Assembly: GCA_001792895.1 (NCBI GenBank)
Contig: MARA01000003.1
Coordinates: 1,550,001 to 1,614,000, forward strand
From: Lentinus brumalis
Lineage: Eukaryota; Basidiomycota; Agaricomycetes; Polyporales; Polyporaceae
Reading direction: 5' to 3'
DNA length: 64,000 nt
In this document: piece by piece, positions 22,481 through 32,929 of the stretch
Layout of the letters: each line of letters begins with the position of its first letter
Position numbering within the stretch: position 1 is the stretch's first letter
Made by a program: the position numbers and the translations under genes
Notes under the pieces: generated by a model
What the model was told of the DNA's origin: nothing
Seen by the model: the letters and a program-made list of their open reading frames with translations, nothing else
Database searches by the model: none

Positions 22481-23009
22481 CTGGGATCTGGATAGCGGTC
22501 TTACGCCCCTCCGCCGGCCGAGGTGGGCTCAGGTCTGTAGCTCTAAGCTAGCTTGTGCTGGAGGTCAAGACGGGGACGCGGAATTGACGCATCATTGCAC
22601 GACTCACACTAGGATACGGAGGCGCGCCCAGCCTGGTGAACTGGGACTGGGGTCCATCCAAAGCGGAGAGACGATACCGAGTCATGGGTTGTTCTCCGAG
22701 CGGGACCGTCGAATGCCTTGTGCAAGTCGACCGTCTTCGCACGCCTGCCAACATGTCAATGGCAGTGTCATGGATAATGGCATTCGAAGTCAACTTCTAT
22801 TACCTGGAACAACACCGGCGGCCGCCCGCAATTGTTCGTGCCTGAAGATCTGGCCCACAGCAGCAGGGCACGCACCAAGCCGTGCTGGCTGCTCCAGTAG
22901 ACGCTATTATGAAGATGGTAAAGTAGAGTACAGGACGCAACCCGCATAGAGCTGAGATTAATGAGCGTTCGGGCCCAGGTGATAACATGCGGCCGGGAAG
23001 TTGTCACCG
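22481..23009. other. Intergenic spacer in the membrane-protein cluster
   Basis: Presumed promoter of TM gene 2; no coding sequence recognised. Confidence 0.4.
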
Positions 23010-23685
23010 CTACCTCCGTACTTCCTGAATCACCGTATCGGATGTATGAGTCTGTCGCGTTTGTGGTACTAGGGGAGAGCACAGGTCAGCACGCAGATAT
23101 CGCCGCTTGGCCGCGCAACGTACCTGGCATGTGATGACCACCTTCGGGCGCACCAAACACTGCAGAACCAATCCTCTCTCCTCTCGTACTTGGGCCCATA
23201 CGGGCGGACGGAGTGCCGACGCGCAGGAACCCTGCGCCGTCTCCCGCTATGCCAATGCTCTGCCGATACAGAGCGGACGGAGGGAGTCGCCGCCGATTGC
23301 GCCGCTGCCAGTATTTCATCCCCAGCCCGATGGCGATGCAGACAGCGCCTATGCCCCCGATGACGATGACAGCGATCAAGAGGGGAGCGAACGTCTTCGG
23401 CGGATGGAGGCTTGCAGAGCCAGATGTGGGGGCGGAGCTGGAGGAGGGGACGGGCGCGGTTGGAGCGGGAGTGAAGAGGGATGTGGGGAGGGACCAATCG
23501 AGGGACGTGGTGGACTCGGACTGGCTGGGGATGGAAGAGAGCTCGCCGGTCTCGCTGCTGAGTGGTATGGCGGATGTACGGCATACCCATAGGAGGACGG
23601 AGATGTGCGCAAAGAGGCGATGGGTGAACGACGACGACAAGGGGGAGAACAGAATGTGCTCGCGTCTTGGAGGCATCGTCTTCAT
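23010..23685 (-). CDS. Single-pass membrane protein lacking ectodomain (TM cluster gene 3)
   Basis: Two exons (23124-23685, 23010-23068), about 206 residues. Two start ATGs are possible three codons apart (23685, 23676). A signal peptide ends near VLLWVCRTSA. A Ser/Thr/Pro-rich stalk follows, then a membrane helix (PLLIAVIVIGGIGAVCIAIG). The juxtamembrane sequence RRNRRRLPPSALYRQS is nearly the same as in gene 2. GPSTRGERIG occurs in the tail. The small last exon, joined in phase through a gtacgt donor, ends VIQEVRR, matching the EVxR termini of genes 2 and 4. Like gene 2 it has no ectodomain. A duplication of gene 4 followed by ectodomain loss is the simplest reading, but it is inference. 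Confidence 0.75.
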
Positions 23686-24334
23686 CGGCAGGGAGTTAGC
23701 AGTTCCAAATGAGCAGGCGGCCGACCAGTATAGTCGGAGAAGCAGATACGCCACGCACTGAGCCAAAGCAGAGAAGAGACTCAGGCCACAGCGAGATAGG
23801 TCATGCGGAGAGCGAGGGATCTTTCACTTCTGCACAGTCAGTGGTGTCGGGCACAGGCCTGTCAGATGTTTATCAGACATCAAGGATTGGACGTTACAGC
23901 GACAACTTACCCCTTGGTGGACGGAACCTTAGGGTCTACTTGATGATCTGTCAGAACGCGAAGGTGCCACCGGAGTCCAGAGACCACGAGTGGAGTAGTG
24001 TTGGAACGAGACTGAAAACTGCGTTCGTCACTGCGGTCGCGGGCAGATCTTTTTGCTGTATCATTTTGACTGTATGCGACGCGACTCGGAGCCGCGAAAC
24101 ACCAAAAGTCACCCGGCTCTGGCTTGATGGGACTACTGCCACCGAGACACACCGCCCATCGCATGGACGGCTGTTCGAATCCTAGAGATCTGTCAAACGG
24201 TGACGCCCATGTCCGCCAACGTAAGCCATGTCCCAGTGTCATGAAGTAACAAACGCGGTGAAGAGTCCGTTGTCTCATCCTTGGAGATAACAAGCACGCG
24301 TCATGTCCACCCATAGAAGCCCAAGAATCTGCCG
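23686..24334. other. Intergenic spacer in the membrane-protein cluster
   Basis: No supported gene; short frames only. Confidence 0.4.
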
Positions 24335-25550
24335 CTACCTGGCCACTTCTTCTACGCCGAATGCTCCAGCATTTCGAGCAGCTGCGCCACCAACCACAGA
24401 TCAGAATTGGCCACGCGATAAGAGCTATTGGGACATACCCAGCGTAGACGGGCCAGGACCCGCCTGAGGAGCACCGGACTCAGAAGTGCTTGGAGTCCGT
24501 TCCACCAGTCCGCTGGTGCTCACCGCTGCCGCGCCCGTCGTCGCAGGCGCACCTGCAACCCAGCCAGACTCGCCGCGATCTCCGTCACCACCAAGGCTCT
24601 GCAGGTATTGCGCAGATGGTGGCAGCCGTCGCCGCCGTTTGAGGAGAGACGACAAACGAGGCCAAACTATGGCGGTAATTATGACGAGAGAGATGAAGCC
24701 GACCGAGCAGCCGATGGCGATTGGAATGATGTTGGCATTTTTAGCGCTCTGTGATTGAGGGCTGAGACCTCCCGACCCCGGCGGCCAGATTGGCTCCGTG
24801 AAATTCGAAGGTACCGGCTCCACGGCAGTGTCTCGCCTACGGTGACGGAGGTGAGCACCTCAAGCTCGGTGCGGTATGGCATGAAGAGCGTACGTGTATG
24901 TGATATAATCTAGCAGCACGGTAGACTGGTTTCCGCCGACCTTCCCGTTGTGCAATTCGATGACATGGTTGCCCGCGGATAGAGATTTGTTCACGTACAC
25001 CGGAACGTTGTACTCGTACGTGTTTGTTCCGTTCGGTGGGCGACTGTACGAGCCGACCTCCTGCCCATCCAGAAAGAACCGCATGTCCACGTTCCCGTCC
25101 GGTGAAGAGGTCGAGCGGGGGATGATGCAGTACACGTACACTGCGACACCTGCGTGGCCAGCAGTCAGCTTCATGCCGGGGCTCACAGACATAGAGACGG
25201 CATGCATGCATGCGAGCACCGTGAGGAGAAGAGCGGGGAAAGGACGCACCTTCGAAGTGCAACGATGCGTACATGTCCGACGCACCGTCCGCATTGTACA
25301 CCCCCTCGTGCCATGTCAGATAGTAGACGTACGACGCATCTGGCCGTGCCGTGCAATTATCGCATGGTGTCCCCAACGACAGCCGCCAAGAAGCGGGTGG
25401 GATGTATGTGACCCAGGAGGTGTTTGTCAGAGGATCACGATAGTAGTCGTCGACAGTGATATTGACGAGATTCGAATGGACGCAGGACAACCAAGCTAGC
25501 ACGAGAAGCCAATGTCCGACAGTGAGCATTCGATGGAGGGGTCTCGTCAT
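24335..25550 (-). CDS. Single-pass membrane protein with ectodomain (TM cluster gene 4)
   Basis: Four exons (25250-25550, 24894-25149, 24439-24836, 24335-24381), about 333 residues. Signal peptide ends near SCVHS. The ectodomain LVNITVDDYYRDP, PCDNCTARPD, YLTWHEG, GVAVYVYC, TYEYNVPVYVNKSLSAGNH, LLDYITYT aligns block by block with gene 1. Exon 2 is 256 nt in both genes, with the same phases. A stalk leads to a membrane helix (IIPIAIGCSVGFISLVIITA), then KRRRRLPPSAQYLQSL. PGPSTLG lies in the tail. Splicing a gtatgt donor after PSTLG adds a last exon ending GVEEVAR, the same terminal motif as in genes 2 and 3; without it the protein would stop four residues later. It thus combines the ectodomain of gene 1 with the tail type of genes 2 and 3. 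Confidence 0.82.
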
Positions 25551-26447
25551 GCTCGCATAGCGGCCTGGGGCCCCTGCCGAAGAGCAACGTCGGTAATCGC
25601 TGGAGAAGTGAGCTGGTCAAGGTCCGATCCCCAAGACGGCGGCACGAGTTGGACAAAGAAGTCGTCTCCTGGGGTGTCTGGGGCCCGTCCGGATGCATCG
25701 GAGCTCGCGCAGCGCCGCGTGGGGGACCAGAGCATGTGTGAATCCAGGTACATGATCCCGTGCGACCTAAAGCTGGCCTTGTGCGACCGCAAAGCCTTTG
25801 TCCTGGTCCTGGGATGCTTGATTCCATCAGAGCGTTCGTCGGACCAAATAAGGCGATTTTGATGGAGCTATCGCCACCGAAAGACTCACCGCTCTCCAGC
25901 CATCTGGCATCAGCTATTTCCAACTATGGCAGGTCGGCTCATGATCTGCAACAAGATGTGGTACCGGAGATGATCGATGAGTGGACGATGACCCAGGTTG
26001 CAGCATTTTGAACGGACTGCAAATTGCAGATATAAGTACTTACCGCGCAGACTGCGAATTCGGTTGATATCCACCTAAGCATCTCTTCCAAAACGCCATG
26101 AGTGTTGCCTGTTATGTAGTCAGTTTCTGCTGGAAGTAGAAAACGTTGTGATGCGCAAGCAAGGTGGGAACGGAAGAAGGAAGCTTGAGGCAAGCTGCAA
26201 GACGCCCGTTCCGAGACGCGTTGAGTCAGACCACGTGATCGCGTTCGAGATGACGTCAGGCCCCCAGGGAGGACGATGATGACCATGGCTTGCTCCGCAT
26301 AGAGGTCGACCCCGACGTCATGCCTCCAAAGCGCAGACTACTTCAAGGCGAACGTCCCGCGGCGTTTCTCCCTCACCCAAGCGACCACGTCCTCCTGAAC
26401 ACTGACACCACTACTACGTGAACTTTACTGCTCTGACGAACTTCACG
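25551..26447. other. Divergent intergenic region
   Basis: Promoter region for TM gene 4 (minus) and the LEA-like gene (plus). No other gene seen. Confidence 0.4.
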
Positions 26448-26946
26448 ATGTCCATGCTTCGCACCGCGTTCACCACCGCCGCTCGCTCTGCTGTCGCGAG
26501 CAGCTCTCGCCAATTCCACGCGTCGCCGTTGGCCCGGAATAAGACCGTCACCGACAAGGTTGCCGAAGTCGCTGACAAGGTACGTCTGCGCTCTTGCTCT
26601 TTTGTGATTTGTCTCCGACGCTTGTGTACTAGGTCAACAAGAAGGTTGGCCAGGGCCTTGCTTCTGTCATCGAGAAGGGCGAGAAGGCTACAGAGGCTAC
26701 GAAGGAGAACCTTGGTATGTCGTGCCCTTCGCTTGACCCGATGGCTCGCGTCTGATCACTCTACAGGTGTCGCCAAGGACAAGGCCGCCGAGGCTGCCCA
26801 GGTAGCAGGCCAGAAGGCAAACCAGGTACGCGTCCCGCTGTCGTATGCACGATGATGATACTGACGACTCTGTGCAGACTGCAGCCGGTGCACGGGAAGG
26901 TGCACGAGACTTCAAGCATGACGTCAAGAAGGAGGCCCGCAAGTAA
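26448..26946 (+). CDS. Small mitochondrial LEA-like protein
   Basis: Four exons (26448-26579, 26633-26714, 26767-26825, 26878-26946) encode about 113 residues. The N-terminus is a classical mitochondrial presequence, rich in Arg/Ser/Ala without acids, containing RQFHAS, a typical processing-site context. The rest is a charged Lys/Glu/Ala-rich amphipathic helix with repeated units such as TDKVAEVADK, VNKKVGQGLA, AKDKAAEAAQVAGQKANQ and ending DFKHDVKKEARK. This is the 11-mer-like pattern of late-embryogenesis-abundant-type proteins, which in fungi are linked to stress protection of membranes. All splice sites are canonical and phases agree. The family label is by composition and pattern, not by a catalytic motif. 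Confidence 0.82.
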
Positions 26947-28232
26947 GGGTTCTGAGGTGCAAGGTCCTTCTTAAGACTGTATTTCACGCAATGCCTGTAC
27001 CATACCACGATGTACCATATTCCATAATTGATCACCCGCAGTTGAGAACACCATCGTTTCGTACTCCTTCACGTCGACCTAACGGCGACATTTACCAGAC
27101 GGAGGAGACAAGTGCAGGGCACCCCAGATCGTCGGACATCGCGAGACTTCCGACGGACGCGCACCCGGCACGAAGATTCTACATACTAGTGAGGCTGGGC
27201 AAGGGTATGGATGCTTTGTCGCAGTAAGTCATCACCGACCCGACCCTGTATGGCCGACACGTCCATGGAAGACGGCGGCGCAGGGCGTCTGTGCTAGCCG
27301 ATACGATGAACTACTAGTGTGTGTAATTGATGCCTCGGAAACACTACCAGTGCACATCGTGCACATGCATGTGGTGCATGTGCCGGGTTAACAAAGACAA
27401 GTCGGAGATTCGCTGTAGTCGACGTCGGCCTGCTTCTGACAACGCCAGGCCTATCCTGCCTGTTCCTGCCCCAGCCGCCAGCCGCGAGGCCTGCCAGTCG
27501 ACGGTCACCTTCCCCGACGGGACCGAGACACGAGCTGGCACGTTTCCATCGTCCCTGGCGTTCGGCATCGCATCCCTGAGCTCACACACCTCAACTGCAC
27601 TCATTGCACACTCACGAAAGTCCGTTCGGTCGACGACAGATGAGTAATTGTCTCCAGGCGCCTTCCCATCCGCCAGCTCGAGTGGAGGAGTGAATCCTAA
27701 GGGCTCACTGCCTGACTTCTCTCCCCAGGTGCTCCGAAAGCTCGTCTGGTCGGACGTTCCTGCGGAAGCGTATCCAGTACCCAGGCCCGAAGTTCCTTGC
27801 CTCGTGGCAGACACTGGCAGACTCGGCCTCGTGTACACACCTTGGTACAATCACAGTATGCGTGCTTGAAGGCTGCGCAAATGCCGGGGATCTCCATGTC
27901 TGCCTCAACCTGCCTAAACCGACCTGAGTGGAACAGAAGTGCGTTCGCCAATCCCAGAATGGCGCGTGGAAGCAACGATGACCGGGGTCATCATCATTTA
28001 GAGTTTGACCGGGCGCCCGGGGAGGCAAAAGGGGACAAAGGATGCTTCGCCGACCTCATCCTGTTCGCCAGTAAGTGCCCGTTCGCGAAGATGAGAATTA
28101 TGAATTCGCCAGGACAGAGCCGACGCTGCATCGCGTATAAGATGACATCCTCTATGTCGACCCAGGAAGCCACCTATAAACTCCCCGTCCACTTACCTCC
28201 ACCCCCACCCCCTCCTCCTGCCAGCTCATAAG
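26947..28232. other. Intergenic, no supported gene
   Basis: A minus frame (27344-27850) has protein-like composition but begins with TTG and no splice model worked. TATAAA at 28175-28180 lies about 55 bp upstream of the zinc-finger gene start. Confidence 0.35.
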
Positions 28233-29464
28233 ATGAACTCACGCGCCCTTGTCTTCCAGTCTGACGTCACCATCGCTGTCTGTGGCAGCACCTCGCGGTC
28301 GACGTCAACTATCCAGGAGCAGGACGCCGTCCCGATCGCGGACGTCGCGAGCAGCCTTCTGAGTAAGGGGCTCTCAGAGCTGTGAGTACATCTCTTCTCG
28401 TCCGACCTCCAGGCTACCGACACGACGTCCATAGCGAGCTGTCTGGTCTCGATGGCCTTCCTCTCGCCCAGTTCACGCCCATCGTCGTTAACCTGCCGGA
28501 CCTCAGTCTGAAGGCAGACCCCCCTTCCCTGGCACCATATATAAATTTCTACAAGACCTTCGAGGATGTCTACAGTCTATCGGGGTCGACGTCGCGGGGC
28601 CCCGGAACAACATCCGCGGAGGGTCGGCTTCCTTAGGTCTCCAGCTCTCGGGCGTCTCTGCGGCTTCTCCTACCACTGCTAGCTTGAGCTGGGGGATGCA
28701 GCCTCTATTTGCCACCCCGATGTTCGGCCCGCCCTCCCCGCCCCCCGCCCTGTCCCTCCGCTTCCCCCTCACCTTCCTCCTCCGCTTCCTCGCTTGGCGA
28801 GGTCGACCATGAGCCCGATCATAGTGGCTATGACTCCCCTCCTCGTACCGCTCCCCCTACTACCCGCCGCAAGAAACGCGCAGCGCGCAGGCATGTTCCG
28901 TATCCCTCCCCCTCGCCTACGTTGTCACCATCTTCCAGTGATTCTTCGTCGTTCCCCTCCTCCTCCTCGTCCTCCTCGTCCTCCTCCTCGCCCGAGTTCG
29001 CCTCGACGCTGCGACTCCAGATATCCCCGCGCCGCAACGTGCAAGTCCGTGCATCCGCACCGATGCCGTCTGCGTCTTCCTCTCCTGCTCCTGCTCCTTC
29101 CTCGCCTTCCCGCTCAACCTCACAGAGGCCGTGCAAGCACTGCAACCAGATATTTTCAAGGATGAAGGGCAAGGAGCTCGAGCGGCACGAGGACAGCCAC
29201 GAGGGTGAGGAGAAGGCGTTGCATTGGGTGTGCACCGGGGTCCCCATCCTGCGCGCGTCCGAGTACGGGCTCACGGGGAAGGATGTGCATAAGTACATCA
29301 CGGCGGGCCGCGTGATGCTGTATGAGGGTCAGTACATGGTGGGCGGGTGCGGCACGAGCCTGTGCCGCCCCGATGCTCTCGCGCGGCACCTCAGGAAGCC
29401 CAAGGGGTGTATAGGCAGCCACACGGCGGATTGGCTGCTCGGCAACAAGTTCAAGAAGCAGTAA
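28233..29464 (+). CDS. C2H2-type zinc-finger protein (putative transcription factor) with a probable frame break
   Basis: Proposed exons: 28233-28381, 28435-28574, then 28637 onward. Exon 1 starts MNSRALVFQS; exon 2 contains LAPYINFYKTFEDV; the next part gives WGMQPLFATPMFGPPSPPPA. The frame must then shift by one base in the C-rich tract around 28735-28765 to continue as SSLGEVDHEPDHSGY. A Ser/Pro-rich region with a poly-Ser run (28962-28990) follows. Last come the zinc finger CKHCNQIFSRMKGKELERH-x4-H and a second Cys/His cluster (GGCGTSLCRPDALARH). No intron fits the shift, so a one-base error or mutation in the homopolymer is likely. The donor at 28575 (gtctat) is weak. The C-terminal half is firm; the N-terminal half is tentative. 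Confidence 0.6.
28962..28990 (+). repeat. Trinucleotide (TCC/TCG) tract encoding poly-Ser
   Basis: An imperfect cctcctcctcgt-type run within the zinc-finger gene, encoding about ten consecutive serines. A likely site of length variation. Confidence 0.8.
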
Positions 29465-30144
29465 GTGCACGATGCTGCGGGCAGCAGGAGAACGGACCGT
29501 GATCGCTGGGACTTTACGACTGCTACATGGACAATCCGTCGGTTTTGATTCTAGTATGACCTTCTGTATCGCTACTTTTATTCCTTATACCTTTACTCGG
29601 ATCGCTTTGGGCTCCTGCGCATACTGTACCTCACCATATACCACCATCTAGCTCTCTTGCCTCCATACATCCTGTATCGCTGATCTGGTCACACATTCTG
29701 GGAATATACTGTTACAATTCACTCTCGTCCACAGTCTGAAAGCCAAGTCACTCCGTCGAAATGCTTGGAAAGAAATGTGTTACAGCGAAGAACGCGTGCC
29801 GTGTGCATTACAACGTCAACATCGTAGGAAATTAAGCATCGTCAGCTGAACAGAGTCAATCGTCGCTGTTCCCACTTCAGCTACACCTTCCCCGCTGCCC
29901 CGTCTTCTTATGCCTCACGCACCGCGCACTCCACGCCGTTCACACAGGATGAACTGACAAATCGAAGGTGCCGACAAATGCGAATTAGGGATAAGAAGAA
30001 CAGACGGTGACAGAACGAAGGAAGGGCTGTGGGCGGCAGCCGTGCGAGGTCTACGTCTACTAGGGTACGGAAGGTAGGTAAAGTATTTTCACCCTAAGTG
30101 TGGCAGAGTCCATCCCGGAGACCAGTATCAAGAAGGCACCGCGC
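29465..30144. other. Convergent intergenic region
   Basis: AT-richer than flanks; no gene or structured element recognised. Presumably 3'UTRs of the zinc-finger and ERG5 genes. Confidence 0.4.
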
Positions 30145-32436
30145 TCATGCGCTCGCACGAGGGCGGAACGTCATCAAGCAGTGGTCCTTGGGGAAGAGCG
30201 TCGCAATAATCCTGTACGCACACCGTCAGTTCGTCTCTCGCACACCTGCAGTGAAGGATGGGCACTCACTCAACCTCGTCGCTCTTCTCTGTCCGGACGT
30301 GGTCCCAATCCATCATCGTGATGGCATCCGCGAGGACAATAGCGATGTTCATGAGCGCGTACTCCAGTCCGATGCACTTGTGCGGTCCGGCACCGAACAC
30401 AAGGTAGTTCTTTGGGTTCGTGTTGGCGCTGCTCTGCGGGTCGAGCCAGCGCTCGGGGTTGAGGACGTCGGGCTCGGGGTACACCTCAGGGTCGTGCAGC
30501 GAGTTGTAGAACGAGGGAATGATCATGGAGCCAGAGGGCACGGTGTAGTCGTCAGCGATGGGGAACGCCTTCGTCGTCTTGTACGGCACCATCGTCACGG
30601 GAGGCTTGACGCGCAAGCTCTCGCGAACAAAGGCGCGCAGGTAGGGCATCTCGTCGAGCATCTCGAGCGTCACCGGGCGATCGGGGTTGCTGCCGCGGAC
30701 GCGGTCCTGCTCCTCGCGCACCTTCTTGTAGATGTCCGGGTGGTCGGCCAGGTGCTGGAAGCCGTAGATGAGGCCGGAGCTCATTGCGTCCTGGGAAGCG
30801 AAGAGGAAGGAGAAGACGACCATCGCCATCTCGTCATCGGTGAAGTCCTTGCGACCCTTGTAACCCGGCTCCTCCATGGCGCGCACCCAGTAGTCGAGCA
30901 TGCACTCAGGCTCCTTGCCCGAGGCCATTGCAATCTTGCTCTTCGCGGCAGCACTGACGAGATGCTTCATCGCTGCCTTGCGGCACTGAATCGCGCGGTA
31001 GACCTTGGTCCCAGGCAGAGGCAAGGGGAAGTTGACCAGCTCGAGGGCGAGCGTGATGTCCCAGTACTTCTGGGTGATCTCGCGGGCGCCAGCGTCGTCG
31101 ATATGGCTTCCACAGAACACGCGCAGTGAGGTCACCATGTTGAGGTCACGGCAGGTGAACATGATAGGCTTCGGTGTGGGATCGGCGGTGTGCTCGTCGA
31201 GCCATCTCTTGAGGAACTCTCGGGTGATCTGGTCCTGAATCCCGACATAGATACTGTGTGGACGAGGTCAGCCAAGCCAGATAATAGGGACCAATGACAA
31301 TTGAAGGGTCCAATGGAGCAATGCCGATGAAACGGCTTAGTGAACTCTAATATCGTTCGACCGCATAACGTCGTCATAGGCTCGCTGGTGGGAGGCGGTG
31401 TCACGCGCTCGTGAGCCGCCAGCTATAAGAACCCTCCTGCAGGCGAAGGGTGCCTTCTTCACGTACAACCTGCCATATTCTGGCACGGGCCTTCTGGTTG
31501 CCGATAGTACGTCCAGATGACTACCAACGTGACTGTGGTATGCAGTCGCGATACTACGACCGTGCCGCTCATCTCGCTCGCTAGGACGTCGCCTCAAGCA
31601 CGGCCAGCGAAACAGACCAAAGGATTACACGAAGGAACATACGGTCGAACAGGCGAAGATATCGATGCAGACGCAAGAAGCACAATTACGTACCCAAGTG
31701 CCTTGCGGGTGAACAGACCGTTCAGGACCTTACGATACTCCACATGGCTCTTTCCGGTAAGGAAGACCCTGCATAGAAGTAGATTGGTCAATCACTGCGC
31801 GTATTCGCATGTCAGGACATAGCGGAGCTTCTTACCAGTTCTCGGCACGGAGGATCTGCTTCGCGGAGTGGACGAGGCACGGCTCCGCATGCGCAGGTGA
31901 ATTGAGAATCTTCCGCGCGTAATCGTTCGAGGACGCCATGACGATGAAACTGCAGTGCATGAACACCGAGCGACATATGACCGCAGAGGCGCAATTTCAA
32001 CGGTGACACGGTTGACGAGCGCGCGCATACACGGAGGCAGTAAGGTGACGGATATGGTCAGATACTAGCCATAACGGGGAGCAGCGAACCTCCAAGGTAG
32101 AAGGGCATCTCACATGTTGAACACACTGACGACGGACAGAGGGCCGGAGTTCCATTGCTTCATGTAGTTCTCCAACGTCGGACTCATCGAATCTGCGAAC
32201 CTGCCGATGATTGGGATAATCCAGCTGTCGCCAGGAAGATGCCGCTTCTTAAAACGCCAGACGGTCTGCTCGAGGACGAGGAGGGAGAGGACAACGGCGA
32301 GCGTCGTGTACACCCATGTTGCGGCGCCTTCGGGAAGGGGCAAGAGAGACGACACACGAGGGACGTGGTCGAAGGCATCGGCGGTGAAGGAGGGGATGGA
32401 GGCGGAGGCGGAGCGTTCTCTGAGGGCAGACGCCAT
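30145..32436 (-). CDS. ERG5: Sterol C-22 desaturase, cytochrome P450 CYP61
   Basis: Five exons (32114-32436, 31836-31949, 31694-31768, 30270-31253, 30145-30211) encode about 520 residues. An N-terminal membrane helix (WVYTTLAVVLSLLVLEQ) is followed by LPGDSWIIPIIGRFADS. The CYP61-typical helix I reads FLFASQDAMSS; ExxR is in RESLRVKPPV. The heme loop FGAGPHKCIGLEYA carries the thiolate cysteine. The last exon ends IIATLFPKDHC and the tail. The enzyme makes the C-22 double bond of ergosterol in the ER. Exon 3 ends KALG and exon 4 begins IYVGIQDQITREFL, continuous in the family, so the 440 nt between them (31254-31693) must be one intron, several times longer than any other here. The chosen start is the ATG at 32434-32436. 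Confidence 0.95.
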
Positions 32437-32929
32437 GGCTTGGAGGACGTCGAGCTCGACGGCGAGCAGTATTTGGGCGGAGAGACGACCGACGGAAAGA
32501 GAGCCTGCAGCGCTGTCCAACACAAGCAGCCCAAGACCACCCATCTTACAAACATTAGCGATCGTCTTCACACCCGTCCCTGTCCGCCCCCTGATTGGCT
32601 GCCTCAGAAATCGGTCGATGTCCTCTCTGAATAACCACGCTCACGTCACGCCGCCACGCGAGCCGCCGCCGCCGTCACGTGGGCGCGTCCTGGCACCCGT
32701 TCCCACGTTTCCGCCGTTCCGTCCCAGGCGGCCAAGCCTCATATCCGCTTCATGACCGCGGACGCGTCGGTCATCCTGCCGGGCATCATGATGATTGAGC
32801 ACGCAATTAACCCTCTTTCTACCTAGCATAATTGCATAACCAAATGGTGCACATGGAGGAAAAGCATGAGTGAAGACTCCTGACGGCAGCAACAACGCAT
32901 CAACTTGAGCTCAGCAAGTACCGAGGTCC
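32437..32929. other. Intergenic, ERG5 promoter region
   Basis: Open upstream frame continues from ERG5 without family similarity. No separate gene seen. Confidence 0.4.

Noticed and set aside
24120..24190. Possible tRNA suggested by gttcgaatcc
   Set aside because: No acceptor stem or D-arm can be folded around it.
27344..27850. 168-residue minus-strand frame with plausible composition
   Set aside because: Begins with TTG; attempts to splice it to an upstream MEIPGICAAF segment gave stops.
30098..31129. 343-residue plus-strand frame
   Set aside because: Antisense shadow of ERG5; low-complexity Val/Leu/Arg composition typical of a shadow.
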